A stretch of DNA of 16,803 bases from Spirosoma fluviale (GCA_945860325.1 CAMARL010000020.1:1-16803); one strand, 5' to 3'; positions 6,411 through 14,348 are shown, counted from the first letter of the stretch. Translations and numbers: made by a program. Notes: a model not told the origin generated them from the sequence alone.

Positions 6411-8537
6411 CTATTTAGGAGCGTTTAATTTAGCTAATTTGGGACTTAATGCTTGAAGCCAATCGGCCACAATTTGTTGGGTTTCCTTTAAATAAACATC
6501 TTTTGCATGTTTATCGGCCGCCGATTTTGCTTTCTTATCCGCATCGGTTTCTGAAGCCATAGGTCCAGCACCGCCAGCTAATGCATCTTCTACCGCTTGC
6601 GTCTCATCCGGTTTTTTCTTCTGATCATCCAATTCCTTTTTGCGCTTGGTTAAATTCAAAGAAATGGAATTGGTTTCTTTTATTTTTTTCCAACGGTTGA
6701 AATCTTCTCTCAATTTCAGCAAATCAGGTTTCGTTTTCAAACGAACATTAAAACCAGATTGAACTTTGGATAAAATGGCTGGATTTACATGTAATGTGGG
6801 CGTGAAGACCGTAGACGCAATCATATCCCATGGCAAAGCGCTCGGCTGAGAACTTTCTCCAAACTCCTCCGCAGAAAAGGCAGAAGGCATCGCAAAATCA
6901 GGACTCACGCCTTTATGTTGGGTTGAACTTCCATTAATGCGGTAAAATTTCTCTAAGGTAATTTTCAATTGGCCCACAGGCTCTTTTTCATTCGCCATGT
7001 AATTATCTAAATCAACGACCGATTGAACAGTGCCCTTGCCGTAAGATTGCTCACCTACAATAATACCTCGCTTATAATCTTGAATCGCAGCCGCAAAAAT
7101 TTCTGAAGCTGATGCAGAAAAACGATTGATCATAATCGCCATAGGTCCGTCATAGGATTGCTCTATGTCACGGTCTAATTCTTGGGTTATTTTTCCATCC
7201 GATTGCTTTCTTTGAACAACAGGTCCTTTGGTAATAAACAAACCCGTTAAATCGATTGCCTCAATTAACGAACCTCCTCCATTGTTACGAAGATCCACTA
7301 TCAATGCATCGATTCCCTCTTGCTTAAATTCTCCTAAAAATCTCTTCACATCCGAAGTAGTCGATTTGAAATCTGCCTCACGCTTTCTAGCTCCCTCAAA
7401 ATCTCGGTAAAACATCGGAATCGTGATCAAACCTAATTTGATTTTCTTGTCGCCTTGATTGAAAACTAACACTTCTTTCTTCGCTGTCTGCTCTTCCAAT
7501 TTAATTTTTTCACGAACAATTCGGATCTCGTTGGTCGGCGAACCTGTCACCCCGGAAGCAGGAAGAATTTTCAATCGGACTACAGTGCCTTTCGGCCCAC
7601 GAATTAATTTGACGGCGTCATCGGTAAACCAACCAATCACATCGACGAAACTACCATCATCTCCTTGGGCAACCCCGACAATCCGATCTTTGGGATTAAT
7701 TAATTTACTTCTAAAAGCTGGACCGCCTGGAACTAAATCCTGAATGGTCACATAATCACCCTCTAAACGAAGCGTTGCACCTATTCCTTCGAAGCTTTGA
7801 GCCATGTCCTTGTTGAACTCCTGGGCTGCTTTCGGTATCATATAAGAAGTATGCGGATCGATACTTTCCGTGTAAGCATTCATGAAAATTTGGAATACAT
7901 CTTCCGATTTCGTGCGGGCCATGTATTTTTCGGACCTAGCATAACGCTCCTTCATCTCACGAACGGCAGTGGTATCCGCCTTACCGCCAATTTTCCAATC
8001 TAGGAATTGACGTTTAATATCTTTACGCCAAAAATCATTCAGCTCTTCTGCAGACTTCGCCCAAACGGCTTTGTCACGATTTGGCTGATAAGTTTCATCG
8101 GCATTAAAATCAAAAGATTTGTTTAAAACGGCATTAATAAAAGCATAACGTTCCTTGGTCCGCGTTTGATACAAATTATAGATTTGAAAAGCGGATGTAA
8201 GATCTCCAGCACTCAGTTGCTCGTCGATGGTAAATCTAAATTTCTCCAAATCTTCAATGTCGGAAGCAATAAAAAATACTTTATTAGGATCAAGCTCCTT
8301 AATGTAAGCATCATAAATTTTAGAAGACAGAGAATCATTCACGGCTATTTTACGGTAATGATAATTGCTCAAAATCCCAAAAACCAATCGCTCTACCTTT
8401 TTCTGCGTTTCGGTTGGTTTTAAATCATCCTCTTGATAATAGGCCGTACTACTCGGTAAATCTCCTTGCGATTTGCCATGAAGAAAAAGCACAAAAATGA
8501 ATGATATCGGGATTAAAAGCGGTAGTATCTTCTTCAT
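6411..8537 (-). CDS. prc: Carboxy-terminal processing (tail-specific) protease Prc
   Basis: Periplasmic serine protease of family S41 that degrades or trims proteins from their C-termini. The 708-residue product has an N-terminal hydrophobic signal (about residues 5-20), an N-terminal helical domain (about 40-240), a PDZ domain around 250-330 (GIGATLRLEG onward), and the S41 catalytic domain at about 365-555. The Ser/Lys dyad is Ser476 in NRFSASASEIFA and Lys501 in SYGKGTVQ, 25 residues apart as in E. coli Prc. A helical C-terminal domain with a Lys/Asp-rich, Ala-rich stretch (about 630-680) ends the protein, as is usual for the long Prc subfamily. It follows the FKBP gene by 22 bp and precedes the SuhB-like gene by 5 bp. 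The pairing suggests linked periplasmic folding and turnover roles. Confidence 0.93.
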   Translation of the reverse strand: MKKILPLLIPISFIFVLFLHGKSQGDLPSSTAYYQEDDLKPTETQKKVERLVFGILSNYHYRKIAVNDSLSSKIYDAYIKELDPNKVFFIASDIEDLEKFRFTIDEQLSAGDLTSAFQIYNLYQTRTKERYAFINAVLNKSFDFNADETYQPNRDKAVWAKSAEELNDFWRKDIKRQFLDWKIGGKADTTAVREMKERYARSEKYMARTKSEDVFQIFMNAYTESIDPHTSYMIPKAAQEFNKDMAQSFEGIGATLRLEGDYVTIQDLVPGGPAFRSKLINPKDRIVGVAQGDDGSFVDVIGWFTDDAVKLIRGPKGTVVRLKILPASGVTGSPTNEIRIVREKIKLEEQTAKKEVLVFNQGDKKIKLGLITIPMFYRDFEGARKREADFKSTTSDVKRFLGEFKQEGIDALIVDLRNNGGGSLIEAIDLTGLFITKGPVVQRKQSDGKITQELDRDIEQSYDGPMAIMINRFSASASEIFAAAIQDYKRGIIVGEQSYGKGTVQSVVDLDNYMANEKEPVGQLKITLEKFYRINGSSTQHKGVSPDFAMPSAFSAEEFGESSQPSALPWDMIASTVFTPTLHVNPAILSKVQSGFNVRLKTKPDLLKLREDFNRWKKIKETNSISLNLTKRKKELDDQKKKPDETQAVEDALAGGAGPMASETDADKKAKSAADKHAKDVYLKETQQIVADWLQALSPKLAKLNAPK

Positions 8538-8543
8538 ATTATG

Positions 8544-8557
8544 TTGAAATATTTCAA
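8544..8557. repeat. Perfect 14-bp palindrome between fkbp and prc
   Basis: TTGAAATATTTCAA reads the same on both strands and fills most of the 22-bp gap between the FKBP stop and the prc start. It lacks a loop, so it resembles a dimeric DNA-binding site more than a hairpin. In so AT-rich a genome it could also be chance. Confidence 0.4.
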
Positions 8558-8559
8558 AC

Positions 8560-9342
8560 TTATTTTTCTATTTCTAATAGTTCCACCTCAAAAACTAAAG
8601 CAGAATAAGGTTTAATCGTTTGACCTCCTCCACGAATTCCATAAGCTAATTCTTGGGGAATGTATAATTTCCACTTAGAACCCACTGGCATTAATTGGAG
8701 CGCCTCAACCCAACCCGGTATCACACCTGATACTGGGAATGAAACAGGTTCACCTCGTTGGACCGAAGAATCAAACACGGTACCGTCAATCAAAGTTCCG
8801 TGATAATGAGTCTTAACTTTATCCGACGCTAAAGGTTTTGGACCTGTACCCATTTTAATTACTTTGTACTGCAAACCACTCGCTGTGATCATGACAGAAT
8901 CCTTCTTTTTGTTATCCGCCAAAAACTTTTCGCCAATCTCTTTATTAGGCAAAAACTGCTTGGCCGTTTCAGCCGATTGGCGCTCTTGATTTTTCATCAT
9001 AAACGAGTTCATGATGTTTTGACATTCCGCCTCAGTTAAAACCAATTTTCCACCTTGCGAAGCAGAAGCAAATCCTTTCGCCACCATGTCGACATTCAAG
9101 CTGATATTTTGTGATTTGAAATTTCCAGCTACTAAAACACCCACCGCATAGGAAACGGAGTCTAGCGCAGAATTTAATTTCATATACGATTTGGTGGCAT
9201 CAGAACTTTTGCTTTTGCTAGCAACCGAATTAATTTTCGGTTTTGCATTTTTATTTGCAGGGACTTTTGTTTGAGCTACTAATGAAAAAGTGGATGAAAA
9301 CATCGCAAAAAGAATGATAAGCTTTAAATAAGAAAATTTCAT
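8560..9342 (-). CDS. FKBP-type peptidyl-prolyl cis-trans isomerase, exported
   Basis: A 260-residue FkpA/FklB-like proline isomerase and chaperone. A signal peptide covers about residues 1-23 (cleavage near VAQ). A low-complexity Lys/Ser-rich linker (25-52) follows, then an N-terminal dimerisation domain of the FKBP_N type (about 55-145; DSVSYAVGV, then MNSFMMKNQERQ), and the C-terminal FKBP domain (about 155-258). That domain includes HYHGTLIDGTVFDSS, the conserved VIPGW at 207-211, IPQELAYG at 228-235 and the closing LVFEVELLEI. It is the first gene of the leftward block and is expected to act in the periplasm on envelope proteins. No lipobox Cys is present, so it is probably soluble. Confidence 0.9.
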   Translation of the reverse strand: MKFSYLKLIILFAMFSSTFSLVAQTKVPANKNAKPKINSVASKSKSSDATKSYMKLNSALDSVSYAVGVLVAGNFKSQNISLNVDMVAKGFASASQGGKLVLTEAECQNIMNSFMMKNQERQSAETAKQFLPNKEIGEKFLADNKKKDSVMITASGLQYKVIKMGTGPKPLASDKVKTHYHGTLIDGTVFDSSVQRGEPVSFPVSGVIPGWVEALQLMPVGSKWKLYIPQELAYGIRGGGQTIKPYSALVFEVELLEIEK

Positions 9343-9369
9343 GTTCTATTAATTAGGTAAAATAATTTT

Positions 9370-9399
9370 CGAAGATAATGAAAAATGGCTCTTTCCCAA
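9370..9399 (-). promoter_or_regulatory. Candidate promoter for the fkbp-prc-suhB operon
   Basis: On the minus strand a TTG (9399-9397) lies 19 bases upstream of TATCTTCG (9377-9370), which differs from the Bacteroidota -7 consensus TAnnTTTG at one position. The spacing is right for -33/-7 elements. The leader would be about 20-25 nt to the FKBP ATG. Confidence 0.45.
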
Positions 9400-9514
9400 G
9401 AATTTTAACGCCAATTAACAGGGGAAATTTTTAGCGTATTAAATGAATCTAAAAAAAGTCGACATTAAAAGGTCTTTTTTTGAATATATTATGGGAATAT
9501 TCAAATTTCGTGAC

Positions 9515-9522
9515 TAATTTTG
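9515..9522 (+). promoter_or_regulatory. -7 promoter element for the atpA operon
   Basis: TAATTTTG is an exact match to TAnnTTTG and ends 49 bases before the atpA ATG, predicting a leader of roughly 40-45 nt. No TTG is found at the expected -33 distance. The ten bases TAATTTTGCA recur at the rpoZ promoter. Confidence 0.5.
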
Positions 9523-9571
9523 CACCCGAATCTAGTACAATTTATCAAAATCAATAAACCATCATTTCGAT

Positions 9572-11152
9572 ATGGCATCAGTAAGACCAGATGAAGTTTC
9601 AGCCATCCTTAGGGAGCAGTTATCGCAGGCTAAAACGCAAGCAGAATTAGAAGAAATAGGCACCGTACTCCAAGTGGGTGATGGTGTGGCCCGTATTTAT
9701 GGCCTTTCGAATGTTCAAGCCGGAGAATTAATTGTTTTCGAAAATGGCTTAAAGGCTTTGGCCTTGAACTTAGAGGAGGACAATGTAGGAGCCGTACTTT
9801 TAGGAGATTCCAAATTAGTGAAAGAGGGTGATACGGTAAAGAGAACCAATATGATTGCTTCCGTTCAGGTAGGTGATGGGATTTTGGGACGTGTTGTGAA
9901 TACTTTAGGAGAGCCTATTGATGGTCATGGACCTATCACGGGTACTTTATATGAAATGCCTTTGGAGCGCAAAGCACCGGGAGTAATTTTCCGCCAACCC
10001 GTTACCGAGCCATTGCAAACTGGAATTAAAGCAATTGACGCCATGATTCCAGTAGGACGTGGTCAGCGTGAGCTTGTGATTGGTGATCGTCAAACAGGAA
10101 AAACAGCTGTTTGTATTGATACCATTATTAATCAAAAAGAATTTTTCGATAAAGGAGAGCCGGTTTATTGTATCTATGTGGCCATTGGTCAAAAAGCAAG
10201 TACAATTAAGCAAGTAGAGCAAACGTTACGTAAGGCTGGAGCGATGGACTACACAGTAGTTGTCTCGGCTTCTGCTGCTGATCCCGCGCCAATGCAGTTT
10301 TATGCTCCGTTTACAGGTGCGGCCATTGGCGAATTTTTCCGTGATACCGGTAGACCTGCTTTGGTAGTTTATGATGATTTATCAAAACAAGCGGTAGCAT
10401 ACCGTGAAGTTTCATTATTGCTTCGTCGCCCACCGGGACGTGAGGCATATCCAGGAGACGTTTTTTATCTTCACTCGCGTTTATTAGAGCGTGCGGCTAA
10501 GATCAATAGCTCAGATGATATTGCTAGGTCGATGAATGATTTACCAGATTCCATCAAAGGAATTGTTAAAGGAGGTGGTTCATTAACGGCTCTTCCCATC
10601 ATTGAAACTCAAGCGGGTGACGTTTCTGCTTATATTCCGACCAACGTGATTTCGATTACGGATGGTCAGATTTTCTTAGAGACTAATTTATTTAATGCGG
10701 GTATTCGTCCAGCGATCAACGTAGGTATTTCGGTATCACGTGTGGGAGGTAATGCCCAGATTAAGTCCATGAAAAAAGTAGCTGGAACCTTAAAATTAGA
10801 TCAAGCGCAATTCCGTGAATTGGAGGCTTTCTCTAAATTTGGTTCAGATTTAGATGCGTCAACAAAATTAACGATTGACCGTGGTCGTCGAAATTTAGAG
10901 ATGTTAAAGCAACCTCAATTTGCTCCTCAGCGAGTGGAAGATCAGGTAGCAATGATTTACTTAGCTACGACTGGATCTTTGGATTTAATTCCGGAGAACA
11001 AGGTTCGTGAATTTGAGAAAGATTTCATCCAAGTACTTCGTGCTACTGAAAAAGCAACTTTAGATGCTTTAGGTGCAGGTAAATTTGATGATACCTTAAC
11101 AGCTACGCTAAAGAGAGTAGGTAAAGAAGTAGGTGCTAAATACGCAGTTTAA
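9572..11152 (+). CDS. atpA: ATP synthase F1 subunit alpha
   Basis: Non-catalytic nucleotide-binding subunit of the F1 head, forming the alpha3beta3 ring of the membrane ATP synthase. The 526-residue protein shows the N-terminal beta-barrel (about 28-95), Walker A GDRQTGKT at 171-178, the conserved AIGQKAST segment at 204-211, VVYDDLSKQA at 265-274, and the alpha/beta signature PAINVGISVS at 380-389 followed by the arginine finger Arg390. Full length; the ATG fits the family start. It is the first gene of a three-gene plus-strand unit with atpG 13 bp downstream. The genes for delta, b, c and a, which normally precede atpA, are absent here because the upstream neighbour is the divergent FKBP gene. 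Confidence 0.98.
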   Translation: MASVRPDEVSAILREQLSQAKTQAELEEIGTVLQVGDGVARIYGLSNVQAGELIVFENGLKALALNLEEDNVGAVLLGDSKLVKEGDTVKRTNMIASVQVGDGILGRVVNTLGEPIDGHGPITGTLYEMPLERKAPGVIFRQPVTEPLQTGIKAIDAMIPVGRGQRELVIGDRQTGKTAVCIDTIINQKEFFDKGEPVYCIYVAIGQKASTIKQVEQTLRKAGAMDYTVVVSASAADPAPMQFYAPFTGAAIGEFFRDTGRPALVVYDDLSKQAVAYREVSLLLRRPPGREAYPGDVFYLHSRLLERAAKINSSDDIARSMNDLPDSIKGIVKGGGSLTALPIIETQAGDVSAYIPTNVISITDGQIFLETNLFNAGIRPAINVGISVSRVGGNAQIKSMKKVAGTLKLDQAQFRELEAFSKFGSDLDASTKLTIDRGRRNLEMLKQPQFAPQRVEDQVAMIYLATTGSLDLIPENKVREFEKDFIQVLRATEKATLDALGAGKFDDTLTATLKRVGKEVGAKYAV

Positions 11153-11165
11153 AAATTAGAATACG

Positions 11166-12044
11166 ATGGCTTCCTTAAAAGAAGTAAGAAATAGAATTGT
11201 ATCGGTTAATTCGACCCAACAAATCACTAAAGCCATGAAAATGGTTTCAGCGGCGAAGTTGAGACGCGCACAAGACGCCATTAGCCAAATGCGCCCATAC
11301 GCAAAAAAATTAGCTGAAATGATTTCCACCGTATCTGCACAAACAGAAGTGGGGCAATCAAATCCATTTACGGAGGTACGTGAAGTTAAAAATGTATTGA
11401 TCGTGGTGGTAACTTCAGATAGAGGTTTATGTGGCGCATTTAATGCGAATGTCGGCAAGGCCACAATCGCCTTAGTGGACGCTAAATACGCAGCTTTACA
11501 AGCTTCTGGGCATGTGACTATTTTACCTTTGGGTAAAAAAGGCAGCGAATATTTAGGTAGAAGAGGTTATAAAATTGAAAATGCATATACTGACATTTTC
11601 ACTCGCTTAAATTTTGGAAATGTGCGTGAGATTGGTGATGTGATTTTAACTGATTTTACAGAAAAAAAATACGATGTCGTTGAGGTTTTGTTTAATTATT
11701 CCAAAAACGTAGCGACTCAAATTATTGAAACGGAGCAATTGTTGCCCATGGTGCCTTTGGCCGCGGAAACAAAATCGAGTGCTGTGGATTATATTTTTGA
11801 GCCGACAGAAGAGGAAATTATCCAAGAATTGATTCCAAAATCAATTAAACTTTCAATTTTCAGAGCTTTATTGGAGTCCAATGCATCTGAGCATGGGGCC
11901 CGAATGACAGCGATGGACAAAGCCACTGAAAATGCTGGCGAATTAATTAAAGCGTTAAAATTAGAATATAACCGTTCACGCCAAGCAGCCATTACCAAGG
12001 AAATCCTAGAGATTGTGGGTGGTGCCGAGGCTTTATCTGCATAA
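11166..12044 (+). CDS. atpG: ATP synthase F1 subunit gamma
   Basis: Central rotor shaft of the ATP synthase, coupling Fo ring rotation to catalysis in the alpha3beta3 head. The 292-residue product has the typical N-terminal coiled-coil helix (SLKEVRNRIVSVNSTQQITKAMKMV), the SDRGLCGAFN segment at about 83-92 and the C-terminal helix with the gamma signature ITKEILEIVGGAEAL. Length is normal. It lies 13 bp after atpA and 3 bp before the DUF2911 gene, so all three are probably on one mRNA. Confidence 0.97.
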   Translation: MASLKEVRNRIVSVNSTQQITKAMKMVSAAKLRRAQDAISQMRPYAKKLAEMISTVSAQTEVGQSNPFTEVREVKNVLIVVVTSDRGLCGAFNANVGKATIALVDAKYAALQASGHVTILPLGKKGSEYLGRRGYKIENAYTDIFTRLNFGNVREIGDVILTDFTEKKYDVVEVLFNYSKNVATQIIETEQLLPMVPLAAETKSSAVDYIFEPTEEEIIQELIPKSIKLSIFRALLESNASEHGARMTAMDKATENAGELIKALKLEYNRSRQAAITKEILEIVGGAEALSA

Positions 12045-12047
12045 GCA

Positions 12048-12872
12048 ATGAAAAAGATTTTGATGATGACCCTACTATTAGGGATGATGTTTAACTCCAA
12101 TGGTCAAGGAATCAAAGTTCCTGCACCAAGTCCTGGGCAAACAATTAAACAGGATTTTTCTCTTTCGGCCATCGAGGTCGTTTATTCTAGGCCTGTGATT
12201 AAAGGGCGTAAAATATTTGGCGACATTGTTCCTTTTGGCAAATTATGGAGGACGGGAGCTAATTCCCCCACTAAATTCACGTTTGGTGAGGATGTTAAAG
12301 TGGCTGGCCAATCGTTAAAAGCGGGATCATATCAAGTAATATCCATCCCATCTGAGAAATCATGGGTGATTATTTTCAGTAAAGGAACCAATGGAGTTTT
12401 CAGTTATAATCCAGCGGAAGATGTATTAAAAGTTACGGTACCTTCTACAATGCTGGCTAGTTTAGTTGAGTCATTCTCCATTCAATTTTCGGATGTTACA
12501 GCTAATCGTTTGAACATTCAAATGGCCTGGGAGAAAACGTCCGTTTCCATTCCGGTCGAGACAGATGTGGATGCTAAGATTATGGGTTCCATTGACCGTG
12601 CTATGAATGTAGATTCAAAGCCTTATTTTGAGTCAGCTTCCTATTATTTCGAAACGGGACGCGACATTAAAAAAGCATTAGAATGGGCAACCAAAGCAGC
12701 TGAAGCTAATCCAACTGCCTATTGGGTATTTCATTTGAAAGCGAAAATCCAGGTAAAAACGGGTGATAAAGTTGGCGCAAAAGCAACCGCCTTAAAATCA
12801 ATCGAATTAGCAAAAGCTGGCAAAAACGATGATTATGTAGCTTTAAATCAGAAATTAATCGATAGCTTGTAG
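12048..12872 (+). CDS. Exported DUF2911 family protein with a C-terminal helical (TPR-like) region
   Basis: A 274-residue protein of unknown function. A signal peptide occupies about residues 1-20 (hydrophobic core LMMTLLLGMMF, likely cut near NGQ), so it is periplasmic or outer-membrane associated. The DUF2911 domain (about 25-170) is recognised from VVYSRPVIKGRKIFG, then VPFGKLWRTGAN, then LKAGSYQVISIPS and WVIIFSKG. The C-terminal 90 residues look helical and repeat-like (ESASYYFETGRDIKKALEWATKAAEANPTA), similar to a TPR pair, consistent with longer members of the family. The ATG begins 3 bp after the atpG stop and the gene ends at a strong terminator, making it the last gene of the atpA-atpG unit. 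No catalytic motif is visible, and a functional link to ATP synthase is unproven. Confidence 0.85.
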   Translation: MKKILMMTLLLGMMFNSNGQGIKVPAPSPGQTIKQDFSLSAIEVVYSRPVIKGRKIFGDIVPFGKLWRTGANSPTKFTFGEDVKVAGQSLKAGSYQVISIPSEKSWVIIFSKGTNGVFSYNPAEDVLKVTVPSTMLASLVESFSIQFSDVTANRLNIQMAWEKTSVSIPVETDVDAKIMGSIDRAMNVDSKPYFESASYYFETGRDIKKALEWATKAAEANPTAYWVFHLKAKIQVKTGDKVGAKATALKSIELAKAGKNDDYVALNQKLIDSL

Positions 12873-12893
12873 ATACAGCATACATAAACAGGA

Positions 12894-12922
12894 AAGCCTT
12901 TCTGCGAAGAAGGGCTTTTTTT
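12894..12922 (+). terminator. Strong intrinsic terminator between the DUF2911 gene and hflX
   Basis: A 10-bp stem (AAGCCTTTCT paired with AGAAGGGCTT, one G-T wobble) closes on the stable GNRA-type tetraloop GCGA and continues into a T tract, seven Ts in all, ending at 12922. This is the clearest Rho-independent terminator in the window. It ends only 8 bases before the hflX ATG. Confidence 0.85.
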
Positions 12923-12930
12923 AGCTAAAA

Positions 12931-14205
12931 ATGAAAGAGGGAATTTTACACAGTACAGGTGAGGAGCAAGAGACAGCGGTTTTAGTTGCCATAACTTCCC
13001 AAAAACAAAATGCCGCACAAACGGCAGAATACTTAGCCGAATTAGCTTTTTTAGCCAGCACCTCAGGCGTTTTGGCTTTACACTCATTCACTCAAAATCT
13101 AGCCAAACCTGACAATAAAACATTTGTAGGGAAAGGTAAGTTCGAGGACATCATGGCTTATGTGATCGATAAGGATGTTGACATGATCATTTTTGATGAT
13201 GACCTAAGTCCATCTCAAGTGCGTAATATTGAATATGCCATCGAATTATTAGGAAAAGAAGTCAAAGTATTAGACCGCAGCTTATTAATTTTGAACATTT
13301 TTGCACAAAGAGCGCAAACGGTTCAAGCACGCACACAAGTTGAGCTTGCCCAATACCAATATATATTACCACGCCTAACGCGAATGTGGTCTCACCTTTC
13401 TAAGCAACGTGGCGGTGTGGGGATGAGAGGTCCAGGTGAAAAGGAATTAGAAACTGACCGTCGGATCGCCAATGACCGAATATCATTTTTAAAAGATAAA
13501 TTGGAGGCCATCGACCGTCAATCTTTTACCCAAAGAAAAAATAGGGATCGGATGGTACGTGTTTCTTTAGTTGGCTATACCAATGTGGGCAAATCCACCT
13601 TAATGAAGAAATTAGCTAAGGCTGATGTATTTGCCGAAAATAAACTATTTGCTACCGTAGATTCCACGGTGCGAAAAATATCGTGGGAAGGAATTCCTTT
13701 TTTATTAACGGACACGGTAGGGTTTATTCGTAAGCTTCCTACCCTATTGATCGAGTCATTTAAATCTACTTTAGATGAAGTTCGAGAGGCGGATGTACTC
13801 TTGCATATTGTCGACATATCACATCCTAATTTTGAGGAGCAGATCGAAGTGGTGCAAGGAATTTTGAATGAAATGGGGGCTGGCGATAAGCCAACGGTCT
13901 TAGTATTTAATAAAATTGATTTATTTCCTGTGGAGGAAGTGTATTTTGAAGGAGCTGCGGTCAATGAAGACGGGGAACCTGAATTAAGTAAAATGGATCG
14001 AGTGACGGCTTTTTTAAAACGCTCACATTGGCAATTAGAACAGCCAAAAACAGTCTTTATTTCCGCAGAACAAAAAAGCAATTTGCCTGAGTTGCGCGAG
14101 GTAATTTTGAATTTGATTAAAGAAAAACACTTTCAAATTTTTCCTAATTGGCTCGAAAGCAACCATTTGCTAGGTCACAGCGATGGCTATATTCCAGAGT
14201 CATAG
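12931..14205 (+). CDS. hflX: Ribosome-associated GTPase HflX
   Basis: A GTPase that binds the 50S subunit and splits stalled or damaged ribosomes, acting in the cytoplasm under stress. The 424-residue product has the HflX N-terminal domain (about 14-120, FVGKGKFEDI at 65-74), the glycine-rich linker GGVGMRGPGEKELETDRR at 161-178, then the G domain: G1 GYTNVGKST at 215-223, G3 DTVG at 261-264 and G4 NKID at 327-330. A short C-terminal domain ends the protein. Length and start match Bacteroidota homologues. The ATG lies 8 bases after a strong terminator, so how the gene is transcribed is unclear: read-through, a promoter inside the DUF2911 gene, or a leaderless start. No convincing -7 element was found upstream. 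Confidence 0.95.
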   Translation: MKEGILHSTGEEQETAVLVAITSQKQNAAQTAEYLAELAFLASTSGVLALHSFTQNLAKPDNKTFVGKGKFEDIMAYVIDKDVDMIIFDDDLSPSQVRNIEYAIELLGKEVKVLDRSLLILNIFAQRAQTVQARTQVELAQYQYILPRLTRMWSHLSKQRGGVGMRGPGEKELETDRRIANDRISFLKDKLEAIDRQSFTQRKNRDRMVRVSLVGYTNVGKSTLMKKLAKADVFAENKLFATVDSTVRKISWEGIPFLLTDTVGFIRKLPTLLIESFKSTLDEVREADVLLHIVDISHPNFEEQIEVVQGILNEMGAGDKPTVLVFNKIDLFPVEEVYFEGAAVNEDGEPELSKMDRVTAFLKRSHWQLEQPKTVFISAEQKSNLPELREVILNLIKEKHFQIFPNWLESNHLLGHSDGYIPES

Positions 14206-14247
14206 CTGAATTTGAATGAGGTAAATGGCTTATTGTAAATGATTTTA

Positions 14248-14255
14248 TATTTTTG
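14248..14255 (+). promoter_or_regulatory. -7 promoter element for tRNA-Arg
   Basis: TATTTTTG is an exact TAnnTTTG match, 21 bases before the first tRNA nucleotide. That gives a short 5' leader for RNase P to remove. The inverted repeat TGTGC-ACGA-GCACA (14254-14267) overlaps its end and the predicted start site. A second TAATTTTG at 14270-14277 runs into the tRNA and is too close to be its promoter. Confidence 0.5.
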
Positions 14256-14276
14256 TGCACGAGCACATTTAATTTT

Positions 14277-14348
14277 GGCGCTGTAGTTCAACGGATAGAA
14301 TAGGCGTTTCCTAAACGCTAGATACGAGTTCGATTCTCGTCGGGGCCA
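14277..14348 (+). tRNA. tRNA-Arg, anticodon CCU
   Basis: A 72-nt cloverleaf ending at the discriminator A. The D arm is GTTC/GAAT, the anticodon stem GGCGT/ACGCT around the loop TTCCTAA (anticodon CCT, reading AGG), the variable loop AGAT, and the T arm ACGAG-TTCGATT-CTCGT. The acceptor stem GGCGCTG / CGGGGCC pairs at six of seven positions, with a G-G mismatch at 4:69 and a T-G wobble at 6:67. CCA is not encoded. The tRNA lies between hflX and the pterin dehydratase gene on the same strand. Confidence 0.93.

Larger units (their letters stand above)
9343..9571. other. Divergent intergenic region between fkbp and atpA
   Basis: This 229-bp AT-rich gap separates two divergent transcription units. 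It holds a leftward candidate promoter near 9370-9399 and a rightward -7 element at 9515-9522. The central part contains A- and T-runs (for example around 9452-9481) but no hairpin, riboswitch or small ORF that I could support. Confidence 0.6.

Noticed and set aside
3669..9342. Possible novel multi-gene system made of the phosphatase, Cys-rich peptide, exporter and protease genes
   Set aside because: Each member except the small peptide is a common conserved envelope or housekeeping gene; tight packing alone does not show a new system.
11156..11464. A 102-codon open frame antisense to the start of atpG
   Set aside because: It is fully explained by the conserved atpG coding strand and has no promoter or recognisable domain.
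13575..14081. A 168-codon open frame antisense to hflX
   Set aside because: It lies wholly opposite the conserved HflX G domain, has a Ser/Thr-rich composition typical of antisense translation, and matches no family I recognise.
14170..14215. Hairpin GCTAT/ATAGC around the hflX stop codon
   Set aside because: The stem is 5 bp with an 11-base loop and has no following T tract, so I do not call a terminator.
14270..14277. Second exact TAnnTTTG match next to the tRNA
   Set aside because: It runs into the first base of the tRNA, so transcription from it would start within the tRNA; it is more likely chance.
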